64,000 nucleotides of DNA from Epiperipatus broadwayi (Eukaryota; Onychophora; Udeonychophora; Euonychophora; Peripatidae). Below, one piece after another: positions 35,530 through 47,569 of this stretch; the stretch's first letter is position 1; every line of letters starts with the position of its first letter. The notes under the pieces were generated by a model, which searched no databases, was not told the DNA's origin, and saw only the letters and a list, made by a program, of their open reading frames with translations. Location of the stretch: the NCBI GenBank assembly GCA_028023455.1, contig JAQFVV010006454.1, forward strand, positions 1,037,001-1,101,000. The letters run 5' to 3'. A program made the translations under genes and the position numbers.

Positions 35530-36074
35530 ATACAATTGCATTCGCCTTTCTTGATAAGAGTCCTACATTTCTCATTTCCATTGTTTGATTTACATTTATT
35601 TCTAAATTCAATACATGATTCTAAATTGACAAACTAAATAATTACATAGGAATCCGTGAATACAAAATTGAAATTCGTTATCTTAACTTTCAAAGTACAA
35701 ACTAATTATTCTATACATTTTGTACACGTAAGATTTGACTAAAAATACCGATCAAAGGAATGTGACTTTTGATCAGCATTTTTAAATGACTTTGTATAAT
35801 TTTGAAAGATTTAAAATTTAAAAAAAATATACACGCAATGAAACTTTTAAATTGAGCGAATATAAACCTACAAACCACACACACGAATATTATTTATCAT
35901 GATTTGTAATATTTATACTTGTAATATTTACATTAAATTCTTTTAAACAAAGCATAAAATAACTAACTTAAAATTTATGTGTCCTGGAATAGAAAAAGCC
36001 TCATTGCGGGTAAATAGTGATTTAGAATTACCGTACTTCAAAATGAAAACTATGAAACTAAGATCGATCCTTCG
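35530..36074. other. AT-rich spacer
   Basis: AT-rich with scattered CpG. The minus frame at 35943-36179 overlaps the foldback fragment that follows and is not a gene. Confidence 0.5.
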
Positions 36075-36320
36075 ATCTGTCTGTTTCAATATATGTAGGA
36101 GATGATGATCTAAATGAACTGATGAGTGCTGGATCAGCACTGAAATATATATATGTTTGAGATGGTTTATCTTTTTCACTTGTGTGTGGACATGTGTATT
36201 TGTTGTATGAAATGGATTGGATAGTTAAAGAGAGCTTAAAAATCTAGGTTCCAATTCTCTGTAATTACATCCAAACTACAGGGATATAAAGTATACCTGC
36301 ATTTAAATATAAAAGAATTG
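36075..36320 (-). mobile_element. Partial copy of the 13.3-kb foldback family
   Basis: It matches the apex and right half of the foldback at 13329-13705. Landmarks are TGCTGGATCAGCACTGAA, GTTTATCTTTTTCAC, GTTGTATGA, GAGAGCTTAAAAATCTAGGT and ATAAAGTATACCTGCATTT. The left arm is missing. Divergence from the complete copy is considerable, mainly substitutions. Confidence 0.7.
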
Positions 36321-36390
36321 TTGTAAATTTTATATATAATATCTCTAATAAAATTTATCAAATTATTAAAATACTAATATTAAAAACTAA

Positions 36391-36401
<11 letters not shown>

Positions 36402-36452
<51 letters not shown>

Positions 36453-36464
36453 ATATATATATAT
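36402..36464. repeat. (TA)n microsatellite, interrupted
   Basis: TA tracts with one phase break (ATATTATAT near 36440). Confidence 0.93.
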
Positions 36465-36768
36465 TAATAATAATTCAAACAAATATATTTAACACAGTAT
36501 TCAAAATTAAATAATCTATTCTTTACCAGAAGTACTTTCAATTGTTTCACTGACAATCTTTTTCAACTGTTAATACAAACGTACAAAAAATAAAAACTTG
36601 CATTACCCACCATTCAATCTATTCAAATTTCCCACAATTCTGTTGTCTTTATATTAGCCGATTGTTTATTCATCAAACCACCTCTATTCCTAGATATCAT
36701 CATAGCCTCTTTAATTTTACGTTTTTCACTACACCTTTCAATTTGAATAATTTTTATATCTCTATTAT

Positions 36769-36769
<1 letters not shown>
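36465..36769. other. AT-rich spacer between TA tracts
   Basis: A pyrimidine-biased stretch (CACCATTCAATCTATTCAAATTT type) without recognised features. Confidence 0.5.

Positions 36770-36817
<48 letters not shown>
36770..36817. repeat. (TA)n microsatellite abutting a foldback
   Basis: About 24 TA units end exactly where the foldback terminus GGAGCTTTACC begins. Confidence 0.93.
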
Positions 36818-36819
<2 letters not shown>

Positions 36820-37171
36820 AGCTTTACCAATAGCTCCTAACAAGCTTTTTGTTTACATAAATGCTGAGAGAGATAGAATTCAATATTTCTTTCATTGTCT
36901 CCAACCTTTTGACCATGGTTTTGAGCTAATTGGCTCTCATCAGTAAAGGGTAGGAAGACCCGAATTTAGTTTCTGGTCTTCCTATCTTTTACTGATGTGA
37001 GCCAATTAGCTTGAAACCATGGTTTCTGGTCTTTCCACTCTTTACTGACATGAGCCAATTAGCTTGAAACCATGGTCTAAAGGTTGGAGACAATGAAAGA
37101 GATATTCAATTCTATCTCTCTCAGCATTTATGTAAACAAAACGCTTGTTAGGAGCTATTGGTAAAGCTCCA
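36818..37171. mobile_element. Foldback element with ~130-bp arms
   Basis: The left arm 36818-36950 is the reverse complement of about 37035-37171. Blocks are GGAGCTTTACCAATAGCTCC (itself a small hairpin), TAACAAGC, GTTTACATAAATGCTGAGAG, CATTGTCTCCAACCTTT and AACCATGG. The interior has a 52-bp direct duplication (36971-37022 and 37024-37075, ending ...TTGAAACCATGG). The right outer flank CTCCATCTAATGATCAT recurs at 13304-13320 next to another foldback. It is non-coding. TA repeats flank the left side and, after about 65 bp, the right side. Confidence 0.85.
36971..37075. repeat. Two-copy direct repeat inside the foldback
   Basis: TTCTGGTCTTCC...CATGG and TTCTGGTCTTTCC...CATGG are 52-bp units one base apart with few differences. 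The duplication likely arose within one arm. Confidence 0.9.
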
Positions 37172-37235
37172 TCTAATGATCATAAAATGCATGCTAAGAG
37201 CAAGTTATGAAATTTATAACTTGTTTTGTTTATCA

Positions 37236-37253
37236 TATATATATATATATATA
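37236..37253. repeat. Short (TA)n tract
   Basis: About nine TA units close to the right end of the foldback. Confidence 0.85.
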
Positions 37254-38620
37254 TAATAATAGGTATGATTATTATGCACAATTTATTTGTTAAATCAATA
37301 TTTTAAAAAATATGCACTTAGAAATGGTTACAGCTTATTAGACAAATCTTAGATACTAAAAAAATTATGCAAGGAATCAAATAAAGCAGTTTGTCATTTT
37401 GCATTGAACTATATATTACAAAAACGTATTGGATTCTCTATAAGTATTTTCATAATGATTAAAGTTTTAATACATCATATATAGAAATAGAAAAATGGCA
37501 CCTTCTACAAATTCCAGAGTATTAGAATTCATGAGCTAAGACTTTCTTTTTAGAATATTTATTATAACAGTTTTATATTAAACAATTTGTAGATTTTAAT
37601 ATCAAACTATATAAATTAAAAATAATTAAATCATCACAATTTTGCAGTTGATTAATTATTTTTACCAAATAATACTCTAAAGCTGTAAAAAACATTATAA
37701 AATTTTATAAAGGATAGTAAAAAATAAAAAGTCTAAAGAAAAATACACAACAACAACAAAAATATTAATGTTTACCCAATATTCAAAAAAAAAGAGAAAG
37801 AGAGAGAGAAAGAGAAATAAAGTTAGCAGTAATGCATCAGAAATTAAATAATAAACACTTTAGATAAATTATAAGTACAATGTAAATTATATATTGTGCC
37901 CTTATCTATAGGTCATAATAAGGTAGAATGGTCAATTGCTAAAAAAAATTTTAAATTTTAAAATACGTTTGTGTAATATATTGATAATTGTACGATCGAT
38001 TAGATTTTATAGTACAATTTAAGGCTGAAAAATACCTGGTATGTAAAAGTGTAATGGATTATTTAAAAAAAAAACAGTTAAATAAAGCTTAATTATATCC
38101 TTGCTTATGGTTGTAAAAGCTGGCCATATAAAATAATACAGCTATAAATAGTTAAAAGTATATTAACAATTCAATTGTAATGTTTTAAAACTAATAAATT
38201 AAATAAACGCTATATGTAATATTGTAATTATAATTAATATTCAAATTTAATCTAATATATTTTAAGATAAACTTTGGGATGGTGAGAAGTATATTTAGTT
38301 CTACATTTTTTAAATTATTTTCCAAATTTTTATAAAATATATCAGTTTTGGTAATTTTAGACCGAGACATAAATTTAAAAAAAAAAAAAATCATCTGTTA
38401 AAGTAAGTAATCATGTGACTGTATATTATATACCTTCACACACACGCTTGTTAGAATATAATAATAAAGTTTGTGAATTATAAAACTAAATGTAATTGCT
38501 ATCTATCGTTAAAGTAAAAGTTGAAATATTAAATGTTATTTTAATAATTGTTTTAAAGTTTAAATGATTTTGATAAAACTATAATTGAGTTTAAAAATAC
38601 TATTCTAAGTAATATTTTAA
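37254..38620. other. AT-rich spacer, no gene seen
   Basis: AT-rich, with a purine (GA/AAAG) run at about 37790-37817. The minus frame at 38191-38394 is Asn/Ile/Lys translation of AT-rich DNA. Confidence 0.55.
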
Positions 38621-38624
38621 AACA

Positions 38625-38720
38625 TGACGTCATAAATTCTTTATTTAAAAAGTTTAATCTATTATAAAACTAAAAATGTGTAAATTTGTTCGCACTAAAA
38701 AAGTCATTAACCAATCAACG
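38625..38720 (+). promoter_or_regulatory. Candidate promoter: CRE plus CCAAT box
   Basis: A perfect TGACGTCA at 38625-38632 and a CCAAT box (AACCAATCAACGG, CCAAT at 38711-38715) lie about 80 bp apart in CpG-bearing DNA. They are 260 bp upstream of the ATG at 38977. CRE-CCAAT pairs are common in TATA-less animal promoters. No expression evidence is available. Confidence 0.3.
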
Positions 38721-38976
38721 GAGGTAATTTAGCAGACGAAAAATAGGAATTAGATGGAGCAGGAGAAGGAATGTGTAAGTAAAGGAAGGAGGAACATATT
38801 TTTTTAGCTGTATAAGATCGTAAGCTAGAAAAGTGTTATAATTTAAAAATTTTTGTATTTCTTTTAAAAGTTTTGTTTTAAAACATAAAATTTTAAACTG
38901 CCTTTAAATGGAAGGCTAATTTAAAAGATTTCTTACCAGGATTTTTATTCAAGTTTAGCCGAAACCTTGCAGTAAA

Positions 38977-39231
38977 ATGGAAATACTACAGAAAAAAGTA
39001 CCTAAAAGTATTGATAAAGTAAAAATAATTGTAAAGTGCCTTGAATACAGTTTATTTGTGATCAACCAGGAAATCATTAGAACTCAGATAAATATAATTT
39101 GGACATTATACCGAAAACTTAAAAGAAAAGTTATTTGCCGTCAGGAAAAATTATCACGCACAATTTTAAAAGGCTATTCTGAAGTTTTTTTTATTCTTCT
39201 CTATGGAAAAATTAAGATGCGTATATCATAA
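38977..39231 (+). CDS. Unrecognised small ORF (84 aa)
   Basis: This ATG-initiated ORF starts MEILQKKVPKSIDKVK and contains NIIWTLYRKLKRKVICRQEK and KGYSEVFFILLYGKI. It is basic and Ile/Lys-rich, as expected from AT-rich DNA, but its codons include several CpG-containing ones. The stretch RQEKLSRTILKGYSEVFF resembles REKILARNIRREYLEVFF in the next ORF, 400 bp downstream. That suggests a decayed repeated domain or a split gene. No membrane segment or known motif is evident. The candidate promoter lies upstream. It could equally be an exon of a decayed gene or chance. Confidence 0.25.
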   Translation: MEILQKKVPKSIDKVKIIVKCLEYSLFVINQEIIRTQINIIWTLYRKLKRKVICRQEKLSRTILKGYSEVFFILLYGKIKMRIS

Positions 39232-39490
39232 AGAAAAAATTATGTAAAAGTTATAATGGAGAAAGAATGTTTGTCTTTTTAAAGGAAACATTACAAAGTA
39301 TATAGTACCAAAATTTTAAAAGAAAGAAAAAAGTTACAGAATAATAATATGAAAGAGCTATTGTGTTTTTATGAAAAAGGAACCGAAAAACTTTCTCTAA
39401 GAAGAATTAAAAATATTATAAAGTGTTCATTAGAGAAATGCTTAATAAAGATAAAGATTTGGAAAATATAAATCTAATTTACTTAATGAA

Positions 39491-39706
39491 ATGAATCCAT
39501 GGAAACAGAAAAGTTTTATTGAATATTTAAATCAAAGTACTGAGAAGATGCATCGTAAAAGTCGCATCGTGCGGGAGAAAATATTAGCAAGAAATATTAG
39601 AAGAGAATATTTAGAAGTTTTCTTTACAGGATTAACTAATATCATAATTAATAATTGTATTAAATATTATAAAAACCAAGGATTATCATTCATGAATATT
39701 TATTGA
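39491..39706 (+). CDS. Unrecognised small ORF (71 aa), related to the preceding ORF
   Basis: This ATG-initiated ORF starts MNPWKQKSFIEYLNQ, with REKILARNIRREYLEVFF in the middle, echoing the ORF at 38977. Between the two, a third stretch (MKELLCFYEKGTEKLSLRR, about 39350-39410) is open for about 35 codons. That gives three coding-like pieces in a row separated by stops. The pattern fits a degraded longer gene. No family is recognised. Confidence 0.22.
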   Translation: MNPWKQKSFIEYLNQSTEKMHRKSRIVREKILARNIRREYLEVFFTGLTNIIINNCIKYYKNQGLSFMNIY

Positions 39707-42700
39707 ACGAAGTAATATTTGTTTTACCTTAAAATTGAACAAGCAGGGAGAGGAACATTAAGTGAATGGAAAAGAAATGATAAACAATTTTTTTTTGGCT
39801 TTAGTATGAACGGTTTTCAGGAAAATTTGATGAAGGAGTACAGTAAATATAGTTTGAATATTTTTTACTAATTTATTTTAAAATATAAAATGTTATGTGA
39901 GATTAGGGAAAACATAAAACATAAATTTAGTAATATTAAAATTTAAATATAATAGCTTGATAAAATTATAGAAATAGTGTTTAAAATAAAGTGTATGGAT
40001 GTGAATCTTATATCTACAAGGATTAAATGGATGGTGAAGCCTACGGAACGCGATCGAGGAGATAAAGGTCGTTTGGTAATTTTAATAGTTATTTATAATG
40101 CATAATGTATTTTTTTAGATCATCTATTGACCTAAGAATGAAGTGTGAAAGTCTTAATTATATGTACACATTTTATGCAACATTTTAACATATAATGAGA
40201 TAGGAGTAATTCGGAATATGCATGCAACAATTTATTTAAAGTATATTAATAATATAATTTAACAGAACAATTGTGTGATTCTTTTGAACTTTCATGTGAT
40301 AATGTATTCAGATATTTAAATAGTTTGTATATGATTAAATATACGGAGAAAAGTAGTAAAGAGATTTTCTTATAGAACAGTGGAATAGTTTTAAAATATC
40401 AACGAATTTTATTATTGTTAGTAATGCAGATATGTATTTGTCGATGTACAGTATAGAAAAAATCTTGAGAAATAAGATCGGATAGTGACTTGGAAGTACT
40501 AGTGGAGAGGAAACCAAGATGATGTGTTTTTTTAAGAAATAGGAAAATATAAGGGATTTGGATCATATTTAGTTTTGTGTGATTTAGTATAGTTAACTAA
40601 GTCCTATGACTGAACACATATGGTTTGGACAGTGTTTTGCATATCTTTAAACTTTTGATGTTAGAATAAAGCTGAAGAAATAGCTTTAGCATCGTTCCTA
40701 TGATAGAGGTTGGTAGACAGGTAAAGGTCACTCCTCTATAGTGTCTTTTAATTCACTGTGCCATGATTGTCAAGGTATATGACGAGTAATATTCTAGTTG
40801 TATTTTGATCCTATGCATCTATCTTCGCTATCCTTATTTCATGAATCTGCATCAGTCAGAAAGATATTTTCAAAGAAATAATGAATAAAATAGAACTGAA
40901 GATATGTTATCGTTTATGTAAGAATAGTTTATTTGCTTAAATGTATAGAATTGTGTAACTTTAAAATTGAAAGTCCAAAATATCATAAAGAGAGAAAGAA
41001 TCATATAATACATTGTAAAATTAATTCAGAAATGAATATAAGATTTTGAAAAGAAATCTAAACCAAGTATTTTAAAAGTGATAATAAAATTTGAATGTTT
41101 TTTTTTTTTTTAATATTAATGTTGGAGGGAATGAGTATTGCATATTTATCAAGAGAAAATTCAATAAGGTATAATAAACATATACTTGTGCATGGTATAT
41201 TAATAGTTATAATTATATCATCCGAAGTAAGGCTTGAATGAGAATATTAGGATTAATAAACATCAGATAATGAATAATAAAAACCTAATACCGAATGTAG
41301 AATAGTGTTTTGACTTTGTAAGATTCCATACAACCAATATGAAACTAAATTTTATTATTTTGTAGAATTTTATTACGAATGTAAATTTTGTAAAAAAATG
41401 TAATTTTAATAATATTAGGGATGAAAAGTGTTTGTGATAATCATATAAGAAATGCATTTTGTAATAAGCTAACCATAATAATAAATCAAGTAATAATACT
41501 GTATTTTCTTAAGTGTTAAAAAAAAAAAAAAGATTTAACTAGGAAAAGTAAATAATATTTTGATTTCATTTTATAAACTAATAAACTAAGTTGAGATATG
41601 AAAGTAAGGGATATTCAATGTATATAGTGTAAAAATATTGTTAATTTATTTATGTTGTTAATAAACTTTGTTTTAAATTTGTTTTAAAGTTTTGTGTCCG
41701 AGTTGTTATTTCTCCACATGGATGCATGAAATCACGATACATTTATAATTGAAACAGACATATAAATTTTGCACAAAAGGTAAACATAAAAGTGTTATAA
41801 GAATTTTGAGAATTTATTGGTATGTTAAAATTAAAAGATCATAATTTTATATTATTTATTGGTCATAAGTCGGTTGCCACAATATTACATTAAATTATAT
41901 GCTAATGTTGCCACACGTATTCTGTTGTCAGATTATTAAAATACTACCACGTACGTATTTATTTATTTCATTTTAGGAAGAAATAAGATTATATTATATT
42001 ATTATTGTTATTATTATTTTTTATTATTATTAGTTGCTGTGTAGTAGATTATGACATAAAATTCCCTTTTCATATTTTACTACCGTAATTTTAAATCAGT
42101 TAGAATACAATTTATGAACCTGAGATTTTATTTTATTTTACTTCATTTTATTTAATTGAGCTAGATTCTTGTTATAAAGAAGATTAAGATATGATTATTA
42201 TTTTAATCGTAGTGAATAGAGCTCAGAAAGTCGTAAGAATACTATGAGTTAGTTATTTGGTATAGTAAAAAGGGGGGATAGTGTTCTTATGCCATTGAGG
42301 TAGTATCGTGTGGATAATGGCTCAATGTAGTCTATCTCGTTCCCTGTATTGTCACTCCAGGTCTCATGAAAATAGTAAATATTTGTTAATTCATTTTAAA
42401 ATTGAACCGTATTTGTATTTTAAAATTAGAGCTAGTAATCATTTTAATTAATGCTGAATATTTCATTTATTTATTTGTTAACTGAGCTAGAACCCGTAAT
42501 ATTCGTAATAAACAGTATATTTTGGGGTGAGAATGCACGGGGGGAGGTTAGAATATATATGAAATTAATCACTTAAAATCAGAAACACTTTAGATAATAT
42601 AAGTCGTATATATCAAATTAAGTCACAGGGTTAAACTCGGAATGAGTTTTTTTTTTTTATATAAAATAATTTTAATAATAAATATGCCTTTGAATCAAAA

Positions 42701-43984
42701 TCATATAAACAATCCTTACTTATGAATGTGTAATATATGAGCAATCACCAGATTATAAATCACATATTAGAATGTGGAAAAATTGTATAAAATCAATTTT
42801 TAGTAAATTACATTGTAAAAAGACAAACACATATAATGAGATCATTAAGATAATTAAATGAATTTAAATGAAAACTTACTAGAAGACATAAGATGGGTAG
42901 TGAACTAAAATTCTAACACCAATTGTAAAATAAAAGTATATGATAAAAATGTTTATTGAAATAAATAAAGAAGAGATCTATAAATATAAATTGAAGCGCT
43001 GAAATCACCTCGTTGAGATCTTTATTTTGCAATGGATGTCTAATAATTAAAAATTATAATGATAATGAAATGCAAAATGATTAATAAATTCGTATTTGAA
43101 TGCTTTTATTTTTGTATATAATGTAAATACTCTTCTATATTTTTTGTATTTTTATACAATATAATATTGATAGAATAGAAAACAGAAATTTTTCTTCTCT
43201 TCAATATTTTTATTAGTCTACTGTCATAAAAATTTATAACCTAAAAAGTAAACAGAGATCAAGTAAATTATTTTTTCTTACTTTAATAAAATTAAATGCC
43301 TGACAACATCATAAACAATTAATAATAAAAAGAAATTGATACTACATGAGTTAAAGTAAAACAATAATAAATATATTAATAATTTGTTTATGTATATGTA
43401 TGGGAGGTAGTATATAATGTTTAAAAAAAAGCAGTGTGATCAACGTACTAAATGATTGACTCTAGGTTAGCGTCTTCATTTTAAATATTATTTATTTCTG
43501 TCATAATGCATAAAAGAAGATGTAAAATGATTATTTATTGCTAGTCTTCTTTGGAATAATTAATACAGTATTTAAATCTCTCCACAAAATTCAAGAACAA
43601 AAAAAGTTATAATAAAAATTTACCGAGTCTCATTTACTAAAAACTGCTGAAAATTTTAAACTTAGAAAATGCATAAAAGAGACTGGTTGGAAAATAGTTA
43701 AATATGTAAATATATAGAGATTAAACGATTTTAAAATAATTTATTATAGAACAATGGTCTATCTAACCGCTATTCAAAGAGAAATACTAATCGTAGGTGT
43801 TCATGGTTTTAGTAGTTTTTATATCTGTTTTATTATCTTGATAATTGGATATGAAAAACAATTCTAAAACTGTTAAGATCTTTAAAAATGTTCAAGTTTT
43901 ACATAATCTAGATTCTAATCCCAAATTATGTATATAATAGGTAAATGTAATCACTAAACTATTACTTTTTTACAAGAAACACTG
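39707..43984. other. CpG-bearing AT-rich DNA, possible non-coding transcript
   Basis: No ORF of note. Less AT-rich patches are 40010-40080 (GGAACGCGATCGAGG), 40680-40810 (with GATAGAGG...CCTCTATA inverted repeat) and 42260-42370 (GGGGGGATAG...CCAGGTCTCATG). A poly(A)-type signal lies at 41660. Sequence from 42600 to 43984 is AT-rich with scattered CpG and nothing recognised. Confidence 0.35.
41660..41665 (+). terminator. Candidate poly(A) signal AATAAA
   Basis: AATAAA is followed 25-50 bp later by a GT-rich stretch (AAAGTTTTGTGTCCGAGTTGTT), the usual layout of a cleavage/polyadenylation site. AATAAA alone is frequent in AT-rich DNA, so the GT-rich element carries the weight. Confidence 0.25.
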
Positions 43985-45356
43985 TAAAGCATTCACCTAC
44001 ATGAATGATGTACTTGTCACCCTACCTTCCCAAAAATATCTAGAACCCCTCATCCAAATAATAAATAAATTTTCCAAATCCTCCAAACTTTCCTTCAACC
44101 TTAACAAGTCATCGGCCTGGAAAATCAAAACTGGCAAGAAGATCTCATTGCCTTTCTCAGTGGATCCCCAAAGCTTTTTGGGGTTCCCCATATACAAGTT
44201 GCCACAAGCCATGTCAATATAAATACAGAATTCCATCATTGAAGCCACCACCAACACAGTTAAAAACCTTGCCAAGGTTTACTTATCTCTTCAAGGAAAA
44301 ATCTCACTCCTCAATATCAAGATAATGGCAAAGATTAGCTACTATTTATCCATCATAAACATGACAAAGACATTCAATTATCAAAATCAACCGAATCTGT
44401 GCATGGATTTTATGGAATTGTAAAACAGCAGCCATAGGAACTGAATGCATGCAGTAGCATAAGAAAAATAATATGTCATTGCATGCAACTTTCTCAATAT
44501 ATTACCAAAAGTGCCACTCTCTGATCCACATCCTCCAAAGGAAATTTCCCCAGATTGTAACTGAACAACCAGTCATTCTGTTAGACAAACCTCCACCCTA
44601 GAAGATAAGCTGGCTAAATCAGATACTTGGCTATCTTTTCACTCACAATGGCCATTTAGCCCTAATATTCAGATAGAAAATCTCTATTTGGGATGCTCAT
44701 GACCTGTTATTTCCCACTCAAAACTCTATCCTTCCTTAACTCGATGGTAACAATCAAGTGATTACCAGGTTTTTCAAACATCTCAAGTTAGAGCCAAGGT
44801 TCCTGAACTTCCTAGTGAAAATCAACCTGGATTCACTCCAGACAAACTGGTTCCTGCACTACAGAAGATTCTGCAAGAACCTAGATCTTATGTGCCACAA
44901 TTTCCACAGAACCTTTTAAACCTTTGACCACATGATAAATGATTGTGTGGCATATGACAAAATCAGGACATTCATTTTTCATAACTGCCACATTTCCCTG
45001 AACAAAATCTTAGATATCAAGAGCTGCTTCCCATCTAGGGATTATGTCATCTCAAGACTTTCAACCTTCATCATTTATGCCATCTGGATGGCTAGATGTT
45101 GAAACAAGTTCTTCATTCCTCATCTCAAGCTTGAAGACATATTCACTTCTAAGTTAAAGGAATTTCACCATAAGAATAGTATCATCTCATACAGATTTTT
45201 ATTTGACAACACCATAGAGCCTGATTAAGCTAGATTAAACAACACCAGTAGCACATCAGACCATCTGGTTGCCCAAGCAATATGGATTACTTTTATTTTA
45301 TTTACAATTGTATCATTCTTATATATGTATTTCAATAAAGTTATTTATATACAATA
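43985..45356 (+). mobile_element. LINE copy B (family 1), 5'-truncated
   Basis: This is a family-1 LINE beginning abruptly at the catalytic motif of the reverse transcriptase and running to a 3' end near CAATAAAGTTATTT (45333-45346). Its sequence is less AT-rich than its neighbourhood, which marks its extent. Protein-level alignment with copies A and C holds over the whole length, across many stops and frameshifts. Confidence 0.85.
43986..45228 (+). pseudogene. LINE reverse transcriptase remnant (copy B)
   Basis: The frame begins AFTYMNDVLVTL, aligning with CLTYMDDITVFL of copy C, so the second motif residue pair is ND rather than DD. Then SFNLNKSSAW and SFLGFPI correspond to the motif-D/E area. 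IMAKISYYLSIINM and LDKPPP match ITKITYYMPVVEF and TDRPPP of copy C. LEPRFLNFLVKINLDSLQTNWF matches the A and C copies before the knuckle, where CHNF replaces C-x2-C. RLSTFIIYAIWMARC closes the domain. Stops occur at several points (for example 44220), so the copy is inactive. Confidence 0.85.
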
Positions 45357-46714
45357 ACATCATACCAGTTGATCAAAATTTACATTATTAACGTTCATCC
45401 TGGATATTTCATCAGTTATCAATTTACCGTTCTGCAAACATATAAATTTTTTTCTATTTGTTGAAATTACAGCAAATTAAATATTAGATTCACAGCATTC
45501 AGAATTATTTTTATATAAGAGATTTCTTTAAAACATAAGTACACAAACATATTAATGGCCATTCAGTTTCATGAAATAGTCTTAGAAAAAAAGCATGCTG
45601 CTTTAAAAAGCAAGATTTAAATTCACATTGTAGCACTAATAATAATAATAATAATAATAATAAAGTATACAACAGAACAGTTTTCATTGAAAGTTAATTG
45701 TATATAACTCAAATTATAATTCATTAAAAATATTTCACATTCTTTTTATAATGAAAATAGAGCTGTTGCCATTATTTTGTCCAGATATATTTAAGTAATT
45801 ATAATAATGGCATTTTAAGTAATATGTTCATTAAAGGTATGATTTTTTTTTTAATGTAACTATGAACATAATGCTTTTCCAATAAAAAAGTAAATTAATC
45901 AATCTTTTTTTACATATCTGAAATATATTTTCTTTTATCAAGCTTGCATAAGTGGGAATATACTCTTGTGACTGCTTTTCATTTGAGCAGCAATGATGTT
46001 AAATAACTAATTTTTTTTTTTTTTTTGTCAAAAGAAATAACTAATTATGATTAGGAATTAAAATGGCATTTTAAAGTTAATACAAAAGTTCTATTTAGGA
46101 TTATAATAGTTTATTCATTACAAGAAAAATGAATTTATCTTTGAGAAAACTGTTGTTTAACTATAATAATATTGAAATGATATATTTCAAAACATTACTG
46201 AAGACAAAAAACATTTTAATATCTTTGAATAAATCTTGTACTCAATCAAAGATCTTTTAAATATTAAAGTAAACCATTTAAAATATTAAAGAACTTCTAT
46301 AGATATTGCAAAACGTAAGTCTTTAACAAAGTTATTCTTAAGATATAAGAAATACTAAATTTAAAATAAAATTTATTGTAAATATAAAATTAAAAATCGC
46401 AAAAAGTTTTTATGCAAGTGATGCAAACTATATGTATTTTTCTTGGCGGGTGAATATTGAATAAATTCAATTCAACAATTGCAGAGAAATAATTGTTTAA
46501 ATTTCCCATTCTATTTTTTTTTTAAACTATTGACTTTGGAATTCCCAGTAGACTTTAGCTTAGACTTTTAGTAACTGAATTAGAACTTGTTTAAGGACAC
46601 ATATTACTGAGCAAACATAAAATTGTTTAAAAACAATTAAACTTATAATTAATTCTGCAATTAATGAGAGAAGAAATGAGCAAGTTTTTATTTCTCTTTC
46701 CATGATCTTTTCCC
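45357..46714. other. AT-rich spacer with a short (AAT)n
   Basis: AT-rich; (AAT)n at 45638-45663 (about eight units) and T runs. No gene recognised. Confidence 0.55.
45638..45663. repeat. (AAT)n microsatellite
   Basis: About eight AAT units, 280 bp beyond the 3' end of LINE copy B and not adjoining it. Confidence 0.9.
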
Positions 46715-47240
46715 ATATGCAACTCATTTTATGGACTCTTGCTATTCTATAGGCAATTCAAGTATCTGCTTGTTACTTATAATGAGTTTTCCAAGTACAT
46801 TGCTGCTTACCCTATTAGAAGAGTGGATACTAAATCTAGTATTGACAAGTTGCAAACCCACCAATTCTCTTTTATAGGAAAGCTTAAGACTATATTGCCA
46901 GATTGTGGCACCACATTTATTTCACAAAATTAGAAACACCAACAAAACATCACAAAATTACTATTTCATAAGCTTATGTATTCTGTCAATAAGCACTACT
47001 ATATGGAGAGTTTGATACTTTTAAGTAAGGAAATAGTGGATTGATAATCAAAGCTCAAACATATTTTAACATCAAATCCCTAATCTGCAATCTAATTCTT
47101 GTGAAAGAGTCATGAAGGAGCTGAACAGGATTTTCCATGTTTATGTAAATGATAAACATAGAGATTGGGTCAATAGAGTCCAGAAAGTGGTATATTACAT
47201 TAATTGGACTTCCAAGATCAACAGAAAGAATACATATACT
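46715..47240 (+). pseudogene. Ty3/gypsy integrase remnant
   Basis: Two frames give pieces of a retroviral-type (rve) integrase core from a Ty3/gypsy LTR retrotransposon. The first (46739-46933) has FKYLLVTYNEFSKYIAAYP, DTKSSIDKL and LPDCGTTF, matching the segment around the second catalytic aspartate. The second, open in a different frame from about 47078, has LQSNSCERVMKELNR around the catalytic glutamate, then WVNRVQKVVYYINW. About 145 bp between them is frame-broken. No LTRs, RNase H or RT are seen nearby, so this is an isolated decayed fragment. Confidence 0.75.
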
Positions 47241-47569
47241 TTTTCAACTTTAAAATTTGTATTTTATTTTCATACATTTTTTACGAATAAATTTTGAATT
47301 TATAGCAAAATAATAATGCTCTGTGAATATGAAAGTCACATGAGTGCAAGAAATAGTATGACCTTGCCTCTTGATATTCTTATAAACAAAATGAAATGGA
47401 TAACAATAAATGCTATGCTAGCTGCCATAAAGCTATCAAATCATTAGATTTGCGATGTATTGTAATATCAATAAAAGAAATAATTGGATCTTCTTTTAAT
47501 GATTAAAATGTTTATGGAACCCTATGTTTGGGTTTGCCATCATGGAGGTGCCAAAGAATATGTCATATG
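47241..47569. other. AT-rich spacer between gypsy and RTE fragments
   Basis: Nothing recognised apart from the tail of the gypsy remnant fading out near 47240. Confidence 0.5.
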
